Assembly (NCBI GenBank): GCA_016630955.3
Contig: CM049988.1
Coordinates: 2,232,001 to 2,296,000 of the forward strand
Origin: Didymella arachidicola
Taxonomy: Eukaryota; Ascomycota; Dothideomycetes; Pleosporales; Didymellaceae
Length of the DNA stretch: 64,000 nt
Reading direction: 5' to 3'
Within the stretch, counting starts at the first letter, position 1; every line of letters starts with the position of its first letter. The position numbers and the translations under genes were made by a program. Positions 53,893 through 64,000 of this stretch are shown here, in pieces. The notes under the pieces are model-generated. The model worked only from the letters and a program-made list of their open reading frames with translations. It was not told where the DNA came from and ran no database searches.

Positions 53893-54839
53893 TATGACGG
53901 CGGCTTAGAACAACAAAGAAGCATGATATGGCGGCCAGCACTTGGAGCCGTCACGGCGCGAGCAAGACGTTAGGAAGAAGAAAGCTCACGGCAAGGAGCA
54001 TGCACCACGGCAGCTGCAGTAGTTCAAATTAAGGCCTCTCGCAGTGGGGACGCGCAGGGGGCTCACGGACGGCAAGGCTTGATGAGCATCTGCGGGAGCG
54101 AGCACCCTCTGCGACTGGAACAAGTTCGCGTGCGTGAGTCGCAGGACAACCAGGAAATGCTAGGCCGAACGGCTGGAGACTGGGGCACCGCGTGATAGAC
54201 GATCTCGGGCTATCTCGATGCGGCACTGGTGAGGTACCGTTGCGCCAAGCACGGCGAGCTTGTCACCGCTCGGCATGCCTGTAGCTACGGCACATCTGAG
54301 CAGCGAACGCCCAGGGCCGCATGTGCGGAGAGGGCAGCAAAACTGAGTGCATCATGAGGACACAGCCGAAGGCGGAAGCCAGCGGCGAGCGGTCCACTGA
54401 CACGCTGTCTCGGCAGAGCCCTGTCAAATCGTTGCAATTTGGGCGTTAGATTGCATGCGTCTCACGCATTATTCTGCGCGCAGTATAGCGCGGTACTTTG
54501 GCGCCGGAGCACGAGTTGCACCCACCTTTCGACCCTCAAGAAATCCGGGGTAGCTGAGCTGCGTGCAAGCGAGCCAATCTGGAATCTGTGCAACTGCCAG
54601 GATGTGGTTGATGCACTGTGCAGTGCTCCGGTGCACAACGCCCACGAGGAGCCCTCATCTCAAGGCATCCCGGGCAATGCCGGTAATCTGTGCCAGCGAT
54701 TGGCAGTGGGTTGTCTAATGCGCAGAAGAAGGGTTAGTGACTATGCCGCCTTACACGTTGCTCACACAGTCACAGTGCATACTAGACACAGGGCATTACT
54801 AGAACTCATCTGTATGATACTTGTCTTGATTGCTTGGTT
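53893..54839. promoter_or_regulatory. promoter region of the Zn2Cys6 gene, no gene
   Basis: About 950 bp, GC-rich in part, between the regulator start and the end of the AROM-derived gene, both on the minus strand. No supported coding sequence. Confidence 0.5.
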
Positions 54840-56897
54840 CTAAAAGAGACCCCTACCAGATGCTAAACGTACGAAATCGTAGCAAACGTTCTGCCCAACA
54901 AGCTGTCTGAGCGTCTCGACAGTAGTCCACGCCGAGACATCGCTAATCCCATATGCAGTCCATCCCGCCGACGTTGCAATAGCAAGTGGGTCAGCTTTAC
55001 GAGGCCCACTGGCCAAGTCAACAAATACTTTGCCTGCGGGCTTGCCTCCGGCACTTCCATGTCCATTTGTGCTGCCATTACGTCCGTCGACCCTGTAGTG
55101 CTTCAACAAAGGAACCACGAGCAGCGACTTCTCTGCTGGAAGCGCCGAAATGATAACAAACGGCTGTTCTAGCCGTTTAACATCCTCTACGGACCGTACC
55201 GGTTGCACATCGGTTGACAACGGACCGTTCGACTTGAACCCTATTGTGTAGATGGGCCCTATGCCGAGACTCTTCAATGCGAAGATGGATGCTGATGCGT
55301 CAGCCTCGTTGCTGGCGAGGAGAAGTGCAGCTGCACCGCTGTACGCTGAGGGCACGAAGTCGCGGGTCAATGTCGCGCGAATGCCCTTCCATTTCGCATT
55401 GTCGCCGATGAAGGATGGGCTGTTAGTGCCTGGGCGGAGCAGCACCGTGTCGACTTGCCCAATGGCCCGCGCAGCATTGGACAGGGAGGGCAGATACGCA
55501 GCCGAAGATGCCGCTAATGGCGGATTGATGTACGCTCCTCCAAAATTAGGTCGTCGGAGGATGTGTTCAATCGAGGCCTTCGGCGATCTTGGCGCAAACA
55601 TAAAGGAATGCGGCAGGCTAAGCTCGTTGAAGCACTTCTCGAAGAACATAGCTTGTGACGTTGACCGGACACTGCCGATACCGTAAATATCCTGCTTTGG
55701 TACCTGCCCCATGGTGTGGAGTGCTGCGTTAATCTCGGCAGCGCTTAGTTGGCCAGGCGCTGCAATCATTGGCAGCAGTGGATGTGTTATCGGAGTGAAT
55801 ATCTTGTTCATGGTACGCGACAGCTGCCCGGTTGGGCCCATGTTCAATCCAGAGAAGGGTGGATGTGGGTACTTTGACTGGATAGTCGACCTGAAGTACT
55901 CAAGCTCGTAATTTTCCTGCATGGAATTTACTAGCGCGTACATCTTGACGATGTCTCCGTACATGGCTCCCCGTTCGAAGAGTCTTTGTGTCTCCGGCGC
56001 TGTCCACTGAAACGTGCCCGAGAAGTCGTGAAACGCAGAAATGATCTTGCTGCAGCCCTTGTTCTCTGCAAGCTTCCGTCTAATCTCCTCTGGCAACCAC
56101 AATTCCACATCAATATATTCACAACCCCATTGTATCGCGCGCGCCAAGTAATTGTAAAAGAGATTGGGATCGTCCATAGGAAACCGGCCGTTCTCGTTGG
56201 TGCATCGCGTCGTGTAGATGATTGGCAGCTCTGTGCGCTGACGCAGAATCATCACCTGCTCACCCACGTACTTCAGACTAGGTATCTTCGCGGGCGCCTT
56301 CGCCACTGTGCCGTCTGCCAGTGGCTCCTCTAGCAGATCCACGCGTATCTCGATAGCATCTGCGCCGACTGACAGGATATCGAGGTTGGGTAGCGCGGCG
56401 TGTACGTCAGGAAAGGTCGTGGAGATCAGCGTAGTCCGCGCCTTCTTCGCCAGATCTCTGTGCCGCGCAATTTGGCCTAAAATCAGAGAGAGGTAGCGCG
56501 AGACATCTCTCCGGAAGAACGGTGTGCGCGTGTACAGATACTCGTAGTCGCAGCGGTCAGTGAGGGACTCGTCGAGCTCGTGTCCTCCGTCCACGCGGTG
56601 TGTGTTGATCAGCAGTCTTGACCGGTCCCAGCCTTCCAGTTGTGCGCCGATAGCTCCTACTCCCAAGCCGTAGACCGTCTCTGGCGGCCCTGCCTTCGCA
56701 ACTTCTACCGAGGATGTAGACTCCCATTTCTGCCCCAAGACATCTGCGAATATGCCCACGATGTCCTCCTCGCCCTCGTTGTGAAGGATCAACAGCGACG
56801 GCTTCACTGCGCCGGGGATCTCCTGAATGTCGATGGTGACCTCAGGAGTCTTGAGATGCGTCGTCGTCACGCTCTCGGCCTGCACCATGGTCGCCAT
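54840..56897 (-). CDS. AROM-derived dehydroquinase/shikimate-dehydrogenase-like protein (QutR-like)
   Basis: Intronless gene for a 685-residue protein built like the C-terminal part of the pentafunctional AROM enzyme. Residues about 110-150 resemble the end of the shikimate-kinase module, but no P-loop is present. Residues about 155-385 are a type I dehydroquinase domain (GADAIEIRVDLLEEP, FHDFSGT with His290, DIVKMYAL with Lys318, LNMGPTGQLSR). Residues about 400-685 are shikimate-dehydrogenase-like, but the catalytic Lys of the usual VTxPxK motif is replaced (GGAYINPP, 454-460) and the NTDW motif reads NAKW (500-503), so this domain should be inactive. The fungal quinate repressor QutR arose from the same part of AROM, which suggests a regulatory role, and quinate genes lie 50 kb away. 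Since the dehydroquinase His and Lys remain, it might also be an enzyme. Known QutR proteins are longer and keep an N-terminal kinase-like domain. Confidence 0.8.
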   Translation of the reverse strand: MATMVQAESVTTTHLKTPEVTIDIQEIPGAVKPSLLILHNEGEEDIVGIFADVLGQKWESTSSVEVAKAGPPETVYGLGVGAIGAQLEGWDRSRLLINTHRVDGGHELDESLTDRCDYEYLYTRTPFFRRDVSRYLSLILGQIARHRDLAKKARTTLISTTFPDVHAALPNLDILSVGADAIEIRVDLLEEPLADGTVAKAPAKIPSLKYVGEQVMILRQRTELPIIYTTRCTNENGRFPMDDPNLFYNYLARAIQWGCEYIDVELWLPEEIRRKLAENKGCSKIISAFHDFSGTFQWTAPETQRLFERGAMYGDIVKMYALVNSMQENYELEYFRSTIQSKYPHPPFSGLNMGPTGQLSRTMNKIFTPITHPLLPMIAAPGQLSAAEINAALHTMGQVPKQDIYGIGSVRSTSQAMFFEKCFNELSLPHSFMFAPRSPKASIEHILRRPNFGGAYINPPLAASSAAYLPSLSNAARAIGQVDTVLLRPGTNSPSFIGDNAKWKGIRATLTRDFVPSAYSGAAALLLASNEADASASIFALKSLGIGPIYTIGFKSNGPLSTDVQPVRSVEDVKRLEQPFVIISALPAEKSLLVVPLLKHYRVDGRNGSTNGHGSAGGKPAGKVFVDLASGPRKADPLAIATSAGWTAYGISDVSAWTTVETLRQLVGQNVCYDFVRLASGRGLF

Positions 56898-59335
56898 TTA
56901 AGGCTGGAACGTGAGCGCTGAGTGTCGCGCGCTACTCGAAGTCGGTGTTGTTAGCCGTAGGTGTTGAAGCCGTTGACGCGGTGCTGGATTTCGGCGAGAA
57001 TGCGACGGGCGGTGTACAACTGACAGGTTCCAACGGCCGCCGCCTCTACCATGTCTCCGTGTCGTCGACGAGAGACCCGGGCTGTGGGGCAGTCTATGGA
57101 AGAATACAGGCCTCCAAAACAGAGCGTGGCTGCAGTTCTACCCGTCTGGCGCGATATAAAACAGGGTAAAAGTTGATCGCCGTGCGTCTGAGGATTGATA
57201 GAGCGATAGTACCACATCCAGGCCAGGAGGAAGCACCAAGCTTCCGGTAAACCCGCGCGTTCGTTTGCCTCTAAACCCGTCCTATGGCTGGACGGTGAAT
57301 ATGCCGTTAGAATAGCCACTAAAGTCACATCTTCTGGGGGAGTTGGGCGCATGTGGGCTAGGGCGGCATCTGTGGCATTCCCACCGACTGCTGGGCCTTG
57401 GATTTATCCGTCGGTTCGAGATCGGCCGCCAAGCGCTCAATTATTGCACCAATGAAGTGCCTTCATTCCGCTCACTATTCGGCCTGGTCTGCTGCCCCGT
57501 CTAGACCCACGATCATTTTGCTGACGGCCGGCCGTAGCGGCAAACAGCGAAAGTGCGGGGATTGGTGGAGAATGGGGCTTGGTATGTGTCGCAGAGTTAC
57601 ATCTTCACATCTCCCGAGCTTTCAGGCACCCTTTGAACAGCGTCCCTCAGCTTCGAGACTCGATAACAACACGGCACGCAGCAGCTACAAGCTCGGCGAA
57701 CGCCATACGATAGATGAGGGCTGCAGTTCCAAGACTGCCCCTCGCCTGAGACTGCTCGCAAGGCCTCGAGTAAGGAGCCAGCAACATCTTAGACTTCTTG
57801 GACGAGCTTGAAGGCTTGCTTGGGTAGCTTCGGCTACATTGCTCTCAAAGCAGCTTTCCGGCCTCAAAGTCACTATCCGGGCTCAAAGATAACGACAGAA
57901 ACTCGGGGAAACACGCTCAGCTCCGCATTTATGCTCACGAAGAGTGACAGGACACCCCGAGGAGATGAATATCGGCCCGCGTTAAGCAATATGAAAGGCA
58001 TGGATATATACCAACAGCCGCGGCAATTGAACGTTAGTACAATTCGTCGGCAATACCAGCGGCGACGATTACGATTCCATTCGCCGCTCGCTCAGGACTA
58101 CCTACACGTCAAAATGTCTCATCACTGCAGTGACAGGATGAGCGCAGAAAGCTTTTTTTTTTTTTTCCTTTCGCAAAGTAAGAATTTCCGTCAAGGTCTT
58201 GGAACTCTTGGGGGGCTTCGAAGGGCCTCCTCAAGTTTATCCGTTAGCGAGGCACAGCACTTAGATTAAAAAGAGACGGGAACACCGGTTGCTTCAGATA
58301 TGATGCGAGGACGGGCGGTGCCGCCTGACCGTTATCAACGTCCTCTATCAATTACAAGATCGTGGAGTAATGCACAAGGAGATGAAGCGCATGTTTCGAA
58401 CATTCGGCGGGGAATGACCTCGCCGCATCACATCATCGAGAGGTGTGTGCGGGTTTCTGTGGTATCTCCGGTCGCGCAGCAGCTCTCGATTGTTAGAGGT
58501 GCGATTTTGCAACTCTTTCTGCCGTCAGCTATGTCACGCAAGGCGCATGCTGCTGACACTCGTTCGAGCGTCTATCCGCTCCCGTGCGTTCAGATCCATC
58601 CTCGCCGAATAAAATGATCCGCTCCCGCCCCTTTGTCCATCCCAAGTCATCGTTATCGCAGTTCTACTCGTCGAATTCTTTAAACCACTATATGCAATGC
58701 TCAGCATATAGTATCACAACCACCAGTCCCCTTCGGAGCACCAAATTGTGCTCTTTTGATTGTGTAGGTTCGAAGCTAGGTCATTCTGGATGATGTTTCA
58801 CTGAGGACGAATGTTATGACGGCGACAGTGAATTTTCGAGAGTGAGGCGCTTGTTGTCGCTGTTGACGAAGACAATTCGCCAAGAGTACTTGGGCCACTG
58901 TGGGTGGGAGCCTCTTCTCGTCGAGCTACTGAGCCCGAGCTGGTCGCAGGTGTAAGCCTGCTTCGATGTGCAGACAAGATCTTCTCTAGCGCATATTTTT
59001 GCATGATGTCGAGGAGAAATCTTTGAGGTGATTCGACCTCAACTTAGGCTGCTAGATGGGTCCTTTCTCAACGCAAGAGGCAACTTGCACGTCTGTAAGC
59101 ATCTTGAGATTGGGGCTGCTCGCAGGCTCTAGTATGCGTATTTCATGACGTCGAAGGACAAAGATTTGTTTCTGGGGCTTATAGACTAAGTCACATGCAC
59201 CTTGCGCTGCCCTCACGAAAGCTGGAGCCAGTATGCGTTCATCTAAGCACGAGCGCTTTGAGATCCGCGATATCGGTCATGTCTTTCTCGGTCCTTCTTT
59301 CTTCTGAGTGAACGGCCGTTTGTCAGAGACATCGA
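56898..59335. other. 2.4-kb region without a supported gene
   Basis: Upstream of the AROM-derived gene. Frames up to about 150 codons (57,398-58,269) have no motifs and look random. A T12-type run lies near 58,155. Probably the promoter of the minus-strand gene and then non-coding DNA. Confidence 0.5.
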
Positions 59336-60173
59336 CTATGGAACTATATCACATGCTGCTCCATCGATTAAGGAGACACGGAGACAATCACACGATTCGC
59401 GCTGCAAATCCTTGAGACGTACTGTTGGCTCACCAGCCTCCTTCCTCGGACTCTTTGAAGCTGTCTTGAAGTAGTCGCCAGGCTGAGCTAGCAGGCCGCG
59501 GTGAGCGTGATACTTGAGACCTGCGATAATCTCGATGCCGATGAAGCCGCCTTCGCGCGCGTTTGTTCTTCGGTAAGGTCGGCCTAAGTTTGTGTCAATG
59601 TGGTGCAGAGAGAATACAGATACAAGCCTGAACTAGCTCATTGTAGGTTTGCTGTAGAGCACTCATATGTTTTTTCGGTGTTCTTTCGTGGAAACCAAAG
59701 GTCATCAAGAGCCAGATTAGTCTTGGGTCTACGGGGATCTTGAAGCTCAGATACAGGCACATAGTCTTGAGTCATCTGCGAGACAGAATCGCAAGCATGT
59801 TGTCACTTTGCTATGTCTTTGTGGACGTAAGTATGCCTGGGTAAGCCTTTGAGCAACAAACAACCGTACTTCAGAATTCGAGCGTCTAGCGTGACTTTCA
59901 GCGCAGCTATGAGCCAGCACTTAAGCTGCTCACTAAGTCTTACGTATGTAATCAAGGCTCAAACCTCCCTAGAGAGACTTTGCTCCAAGTAGCTGGTATA
60001 CCAGTGTGCGCAAGCAGGATCTTGGACTTTACTGCCTTTTCACGTTCACGCGGGGAATACCTTGGAAGAGTGGGGGCGAATGAGAAATAACTACCGCGAT
60101 GACGGCATTGCAGCTCACCATCACTCTCGCTATCTAAATGACTATCAAAGCCTCGGCAATGGACATCGATCAA
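59336..60173 (-). pseudogene. decayed protein-coding locus of unknown family
   Basis: The minus strand keeps protein-like stretches in shifting frames. The 3'-most piece runs HHIDTNLGRPYRRTNAREGG, then FIGIEIIAGLKYHAHRGLLA and KDLQRESCDCLRVSLIDGAA before a stop at 59336. Just upstream, in another frame, is TPKKHMSALQQTYNELVQAC, so a frameshift lies near 59,610. Further up is SYFSFAPTLPRYSPREREKA in a third frame (59952-60173). No splice sites reconcile these frames. Similar protein-like scraps continue up to about 60,740. I do not know the family. It could be a dead gene, or a real gene with sequence errors. Confidence 0.45.
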
Positions 60174-62914
60174 AGCTCAGAGGACTGGAGAGTTGGGTAG
60201 TAGATGCTCATATGCGCATATAATGGCACTGTAGTGTGGCGCACTCGTTCCTCAGGGAGCAAGGTAGAGGGTCGATCGATGCGTTATTGGCGACGCGGTT
60301 GACCTCCAGAACGAAGAAGCGATCATTCTGTGTGACAGGCTTGCACCCTGGCTTACTTTACACACTTGCGAGACGAATATCTCCCGTGATGGTCGGGAAA
60401 CTACTGGGGATAAATCCATCCGAGGAAGATCTTTGACACAGTTGGCGTAAGCACTCACATCTATTGCTGTGCGACAATTACTGACAAGTGAGGCACTCGA
60501 CATCACCCAGAACAATCCATCGCTCTTCAGAATTTTCCAAATATCCATTCAGAGCTCTCGTGAAGTACAAAAATTTCTGATCAAGCGATCCAGTGTGCAC
60601 GAGATATGTGACTCTCTTCGGACTTACCTGTTCGATGAACGTGTTGTCGCGCTCTCTCATTTCGAGCCTGATGCCAGTATACTCGCCAACGCCAAGACCA
60701 ATTTCTCAACCAACCCGAAGCGCAGGCGCTCGACTGGGTGACGCAGAAGCATCGCCGTCTCCAGATCCAGTTACCGTATCGTCATGTGACGTTGTGTGTG
60801 ATGGTAGGGTTGGAGGCAAGGTAGCCGAAATTTGCAAGTGTGAAAGTCGGTGCGCGATGAGACTGAAGGCAGGCACCCAAACCTATAGTTTGGTGTTGTT
60901 GATTGAACGAAAGTCTCTTGTCGGGGAAGTCACTGCAGTCCAGCGAATACCAAGATGCAGGGAAATGCAAGGCAGTTGTGCATCTGAGAGGTCGTCGCAA
61001 AAGAGTGAAGGTCTGACAACGATGAGTGAGCCAACAAATGTTATAACAATCTTACTGGAGAAGCTATATAGAGGGTCTTCCCATTGGTCTATTTAGTACG
61101 GCTAGCTTGGGTGTCCATCCTCGAATTGCATATCTGCCACTGTGTGCGCTCATGTAAAGGTAGATGATTAAAAGTGTAGACAAAAACCGCAAAGCAAGTA
61201 AAGTGTCCAAAGTCCTGAGATCTAGCGGTCAATCTGCAGCTGAAGCATATCGCCCCTGAACTCTACTTCTTGGAGTCGATCACCGAAGGCGTAGGCTCAC
61301 ACTATCGGCAAAGCTCATGTTCGTTCTTGAAGTATGCAGATGCTTCAATGAGAAGCGTCTTGTAAGATTCATAATTGTGTTTTTGTGGCTCGAGTATGAC
61401 CGTCCCCAGGGCGATCCTGGTCGTTAACGTAGCTGCGTTGACAGGCAGAGCAATGGGCGGCAACTAGCGCCCGCACGATCAAATGGCCTTCAGCCAGATT
61501 GGCCTATACAAAGGCGACTGTTGAGTGGTGTGCCCTATCCCCTGGAAAGCCGTCCTATGAGGTTGTTGTGAGCTTCTTGGGCAAATCGGGTCACCAGAAA
61601 ATTGATTACCGAGAATTTAAGGTCGAACAAGAAATACCGTAATCTTGACCTTCCACTCATGACCTTCAGGGCCCGGACGTTCGGCATTGCCTTCAGGGAA
61701 CCTTTGCATATATAGTCAGTTTAGATCCATGTCAGACTCGCAGGTGTCAGGCTCGGTATCTTCCAAGCTTAGAGCGCCCTCATCAACCCCTCAGCATGGA
61801 CCCTCAAATGGACTCTTGACCTCATCTAAACAAACCGCAAATAGGACCTTGTGCGCGCGTATCATGACAGGACTTAGATCAAGAATAGTGGTCGCAACGT
61901 CGTCGTCGGACGTGGCGTGTCTGCATTTCTAGTCAGCTTTTGTGCGGTTTCGAAAATCGAGAAAGCAGACGTCAGAAGCCGAAATTGGTCACTCATAGTT
62001 TGATACTTGCCTTCCAATCTGGTACGCTCAAGCCAAAGTACATGGGCTCTGCTCGAATGCAAAGGAGATTTCTTGAACATGGAAAGAGGCGCTGCAGTCA
62101 GCACAGTGGTAAGTCTATCCAGTTGACGTGCACTATAGGACTGTTCGATGAGAATCATGGCCGATCTGGATCTGATTCATAGTGAATAAACGTTGTGCGA
62201 CGAAGTGAGCAGTGACTGGCCCAATACTGATACAAGTGTCATCTGGATGCTCGGAAAGCACCAGCTGACATTCAACCAAACTGGCATAACTGCTCCGACC
62301 CATGTTTTTTGGACATGATTGATTGCGCCCATAGCAAAGATGTGACTGCCGATCTTATGTAAACTGAGGAGGTGCATATGCATTCGTGATAGTTTCGATG
62401 CGAGTCACTCGATGCCCAAGCATGATAGCACGTCCCTACATACAGTTGAGGAACAAGATCCTTTGGAGTGAGCCGAACTCCAAGTGACCTTGAGACCAAG
62501 GTCTGGCTTTCTTGATCTGGATCACATAGCTGCAAGCAAGAAAAAAACATGTTAACACCAACTATTGCTGTGTGTGTCACAAAGCGTAGACTCTGCAAAC
62601 TGTCCACATGTGCCAAACGGAACTGAAGTCGCTGACATCTCTGTATGGAAAATACGACGGCGAATGCAACGTCAGGCTGTATCTTTCGTATTTGCAGATG
62701 CTTCCTGTGTCCATTGTCAGTGCTGTACGTATTCGTGTTTGAGTCGCTAGTCCGGCTGACGACCGTATGGGCACACACCAGGACTACCGAGACGGCAATA
62801 TTGAGCATGTCGATCAGCGTTTGAACTGGAGTCCTACTTAACAGCCTTGCATAAAATATACCACACAGACTTCGGCAGGTTGAGCCGTTGATGTGCAACC
62901 CCACGTGGTGGCTA
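60174..62914. other. 2.7-kb region with scraps of frames, no supported gene
   Basis: Short minus-strand stretches (for example 61874-62158 and 60252-60548) look faintly coding but stop quickly and show no motif. They may be further remains of the decayed locus at 59336-60173. Confidence 0.4.
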
Positions 62915-63130
62915 CTGTGGTAAGGGGCATAAATATTGTGGGTGGGTCTTAGACGGCCTGTTGGACGTACTTACGTATTAAAGTCTTTATAGCCTATAAC
63001 TGGACAGATAGCTTATAAGTCAGCTATTAAAGTCATTCTATTGGATAGAAAATAAATAACAAGCTCTGTGTTTCGGCCCGCACCCCTGGACGCTGTTCCC
63101 CACCCACAATACTTATGCCCTCTACCACAG
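62915..63130. mobile_element. 216-bp MITE-like element
   Basis: A short non-coding element with 32-bp terminal inverted repeats (62915-62946 and 63099-63130, three mismatches) starting CTGTGGTA, and TA on both sides (62913-62914, 63131-63132). The interior is AT-rich and has no frame. Size, TA duplication and inverted ends are those of a mariner-type miniature inverted-repeat element. Its ends do not match elements A, B or C, so its mobilising transposase is not in this window. Confidence 0.85.
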
Positions 63131-63132
63131 TA

Positions 63133-64000
63133 CCACAGTACGATGCCACCCCAGAATTCTTACCGATCGCGTGCAGGTAACCGAATAACGAGATTTCAGC
63201 ATCAGCCGCACGCTTGACAGTGCTGGCATTACTGCGGGCTTCATCTAAGCTGACAGGTCGGAGGAGCGCCGACCATCCGCTCAGCTTATACTATAGTATC
63301 TGGCATAAGTTTTGTCGGTAGAGAAAGCTAGACAGGGTAGGACCGAATACATATATATTATCTGTGCCAATAAAGACTACAGCGTGTGCTGACAGATCTT
63401 GTCTCTGCAAATTAAAAGCTATAGAAGTTACATTACGCATGCGCCACATCACGACCCACCGACAAAATTTATGCCTGATGCCATAGTAGCAACCTTACAA
63501 ACTGCAAATTTCAAATCTTGCAGCAGCGAAGGGATGACTCTCGGTCTATTCTGTCTTGAGGATTACGCGTATGCAGCAGATTCGGTAGGTGTCAGCGCTG
63601 CGTAATGCATGACTAAGGTGTATGGACCCTTGGTGGATTACGAATAGGGCCGCGGTAGAGCTTGTACGGGCATGAGAGCTCGCGTGTTTGGCGCTTTCGC
63701 GAAGTTAACCGCCGAACGGGGTGTCAGTTTAATTTTGGGCACGCCTGACACCGAGACGGCGTATCTTATCTTTCCAGGGCAGGATCACTGAATTTGTCAC
63801 TGAGAAAGCGCAAACTCCAGGTTTGTGTCCAAGGTTTACTCCGACGTAACGTACTTGTGACCACGACGTCAAGTTGCCTTTCGGCAGACCAAACTCAGAA
63901 CATGATGGGTAACCAAAGTGGGACATCAGCCGGTGCTAATGTCTTCCGCGGGGTTAGTGACCTCAAATCTTGGTCGGCATTACGCAGGTTCAGCCCTGTG
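63133..64000. other. terminal stretch, no supported gene
   Basis: The last 870 bp hold short frames only (for example 63399-63605 and 63729-63926), without motifs. Confidence 0.5.

Overview
This window is nuclear DNA from a filamentous ascomycete (Pezizomycotina, plausibly a dothideomycete). The evidence is many 44-64 nt introns with CTAAC/CTGAC-like branch sites, Zn2Cys6 regulators, a HET-domain gene, a hybrid histidine kinase, a fungal quinate gene pair, and Fot1/pogo transposons with mutations of the RIP type. Exon boundaries were worked out by hand from splice signals, frame continuity and family motifs; no search was run.

Layout. 0.4-6.4 kb: the mRNA-export WD40 protein Rae1/Gle2 (+), then a divergent quinate pair, quinate permease (-) and quinate dehydrogenase (+), sharing an 849-bp promoter. 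6.5-12.7 kb: a Russian-doll stack of three TA-flanked transposons; a decayed outer element (A) is split by two younger ones (B, C). 13.4-30.9 kb: a gene-dense stretch with a GAF hybrid histidine kinase, a bZIP/DUF3425 factor, a PrxQ-like nuclear peroxiredoxin, an amino-acid transporter with a 14-nt micro-exon, a SWIM-RING protein, a STAND-like N-terminus/ankyrin protein, a HET protein and a candidate papain-fold protein. 30.9-34.8 kb: no supported gene. 34.8-37.3 kb: a Ser/Thr/Pro-rich secreted wall protein. 39.1-43.0 kb: three adjacent broken genes (Zn2Cys6 regulator, ACS-type MFS permease, isocitrate-lyase/PEP-mutase-family lyase) that look like a dead catabolic cluster. 43.7-49.0 kb: an eight-exon mitochondrial carrier, a small membrane protein and glutathione reductase with two start codons. 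51.0-56.9 kb: a seven-exon Zn2Cys6 regulator and an AROM-derived, QutR-like protein. 56.9-64 kb: mostly non-coding or decayed DNA with one broken locus and a 216-bp MITE.

How the parts relate. Permease and dehydrogenase form the uptake and first step of quinate catabolism. The AROM-derived protein about 50 kb away keeps the dehydroquinase His/Lys but has lost the shikimate-dehydrogenase active site, as expected of a pathway sensor or repressor, though that role is inferred. The HET gene, the ankyrin protein and the papain-like protein form a possible self/non-self neighbourhood. The most informative structures are the transposon stack, which records an insertion order and a mutation history, and the dead lyase-permease-regulator trio. 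I did not find a clearly new biological system.
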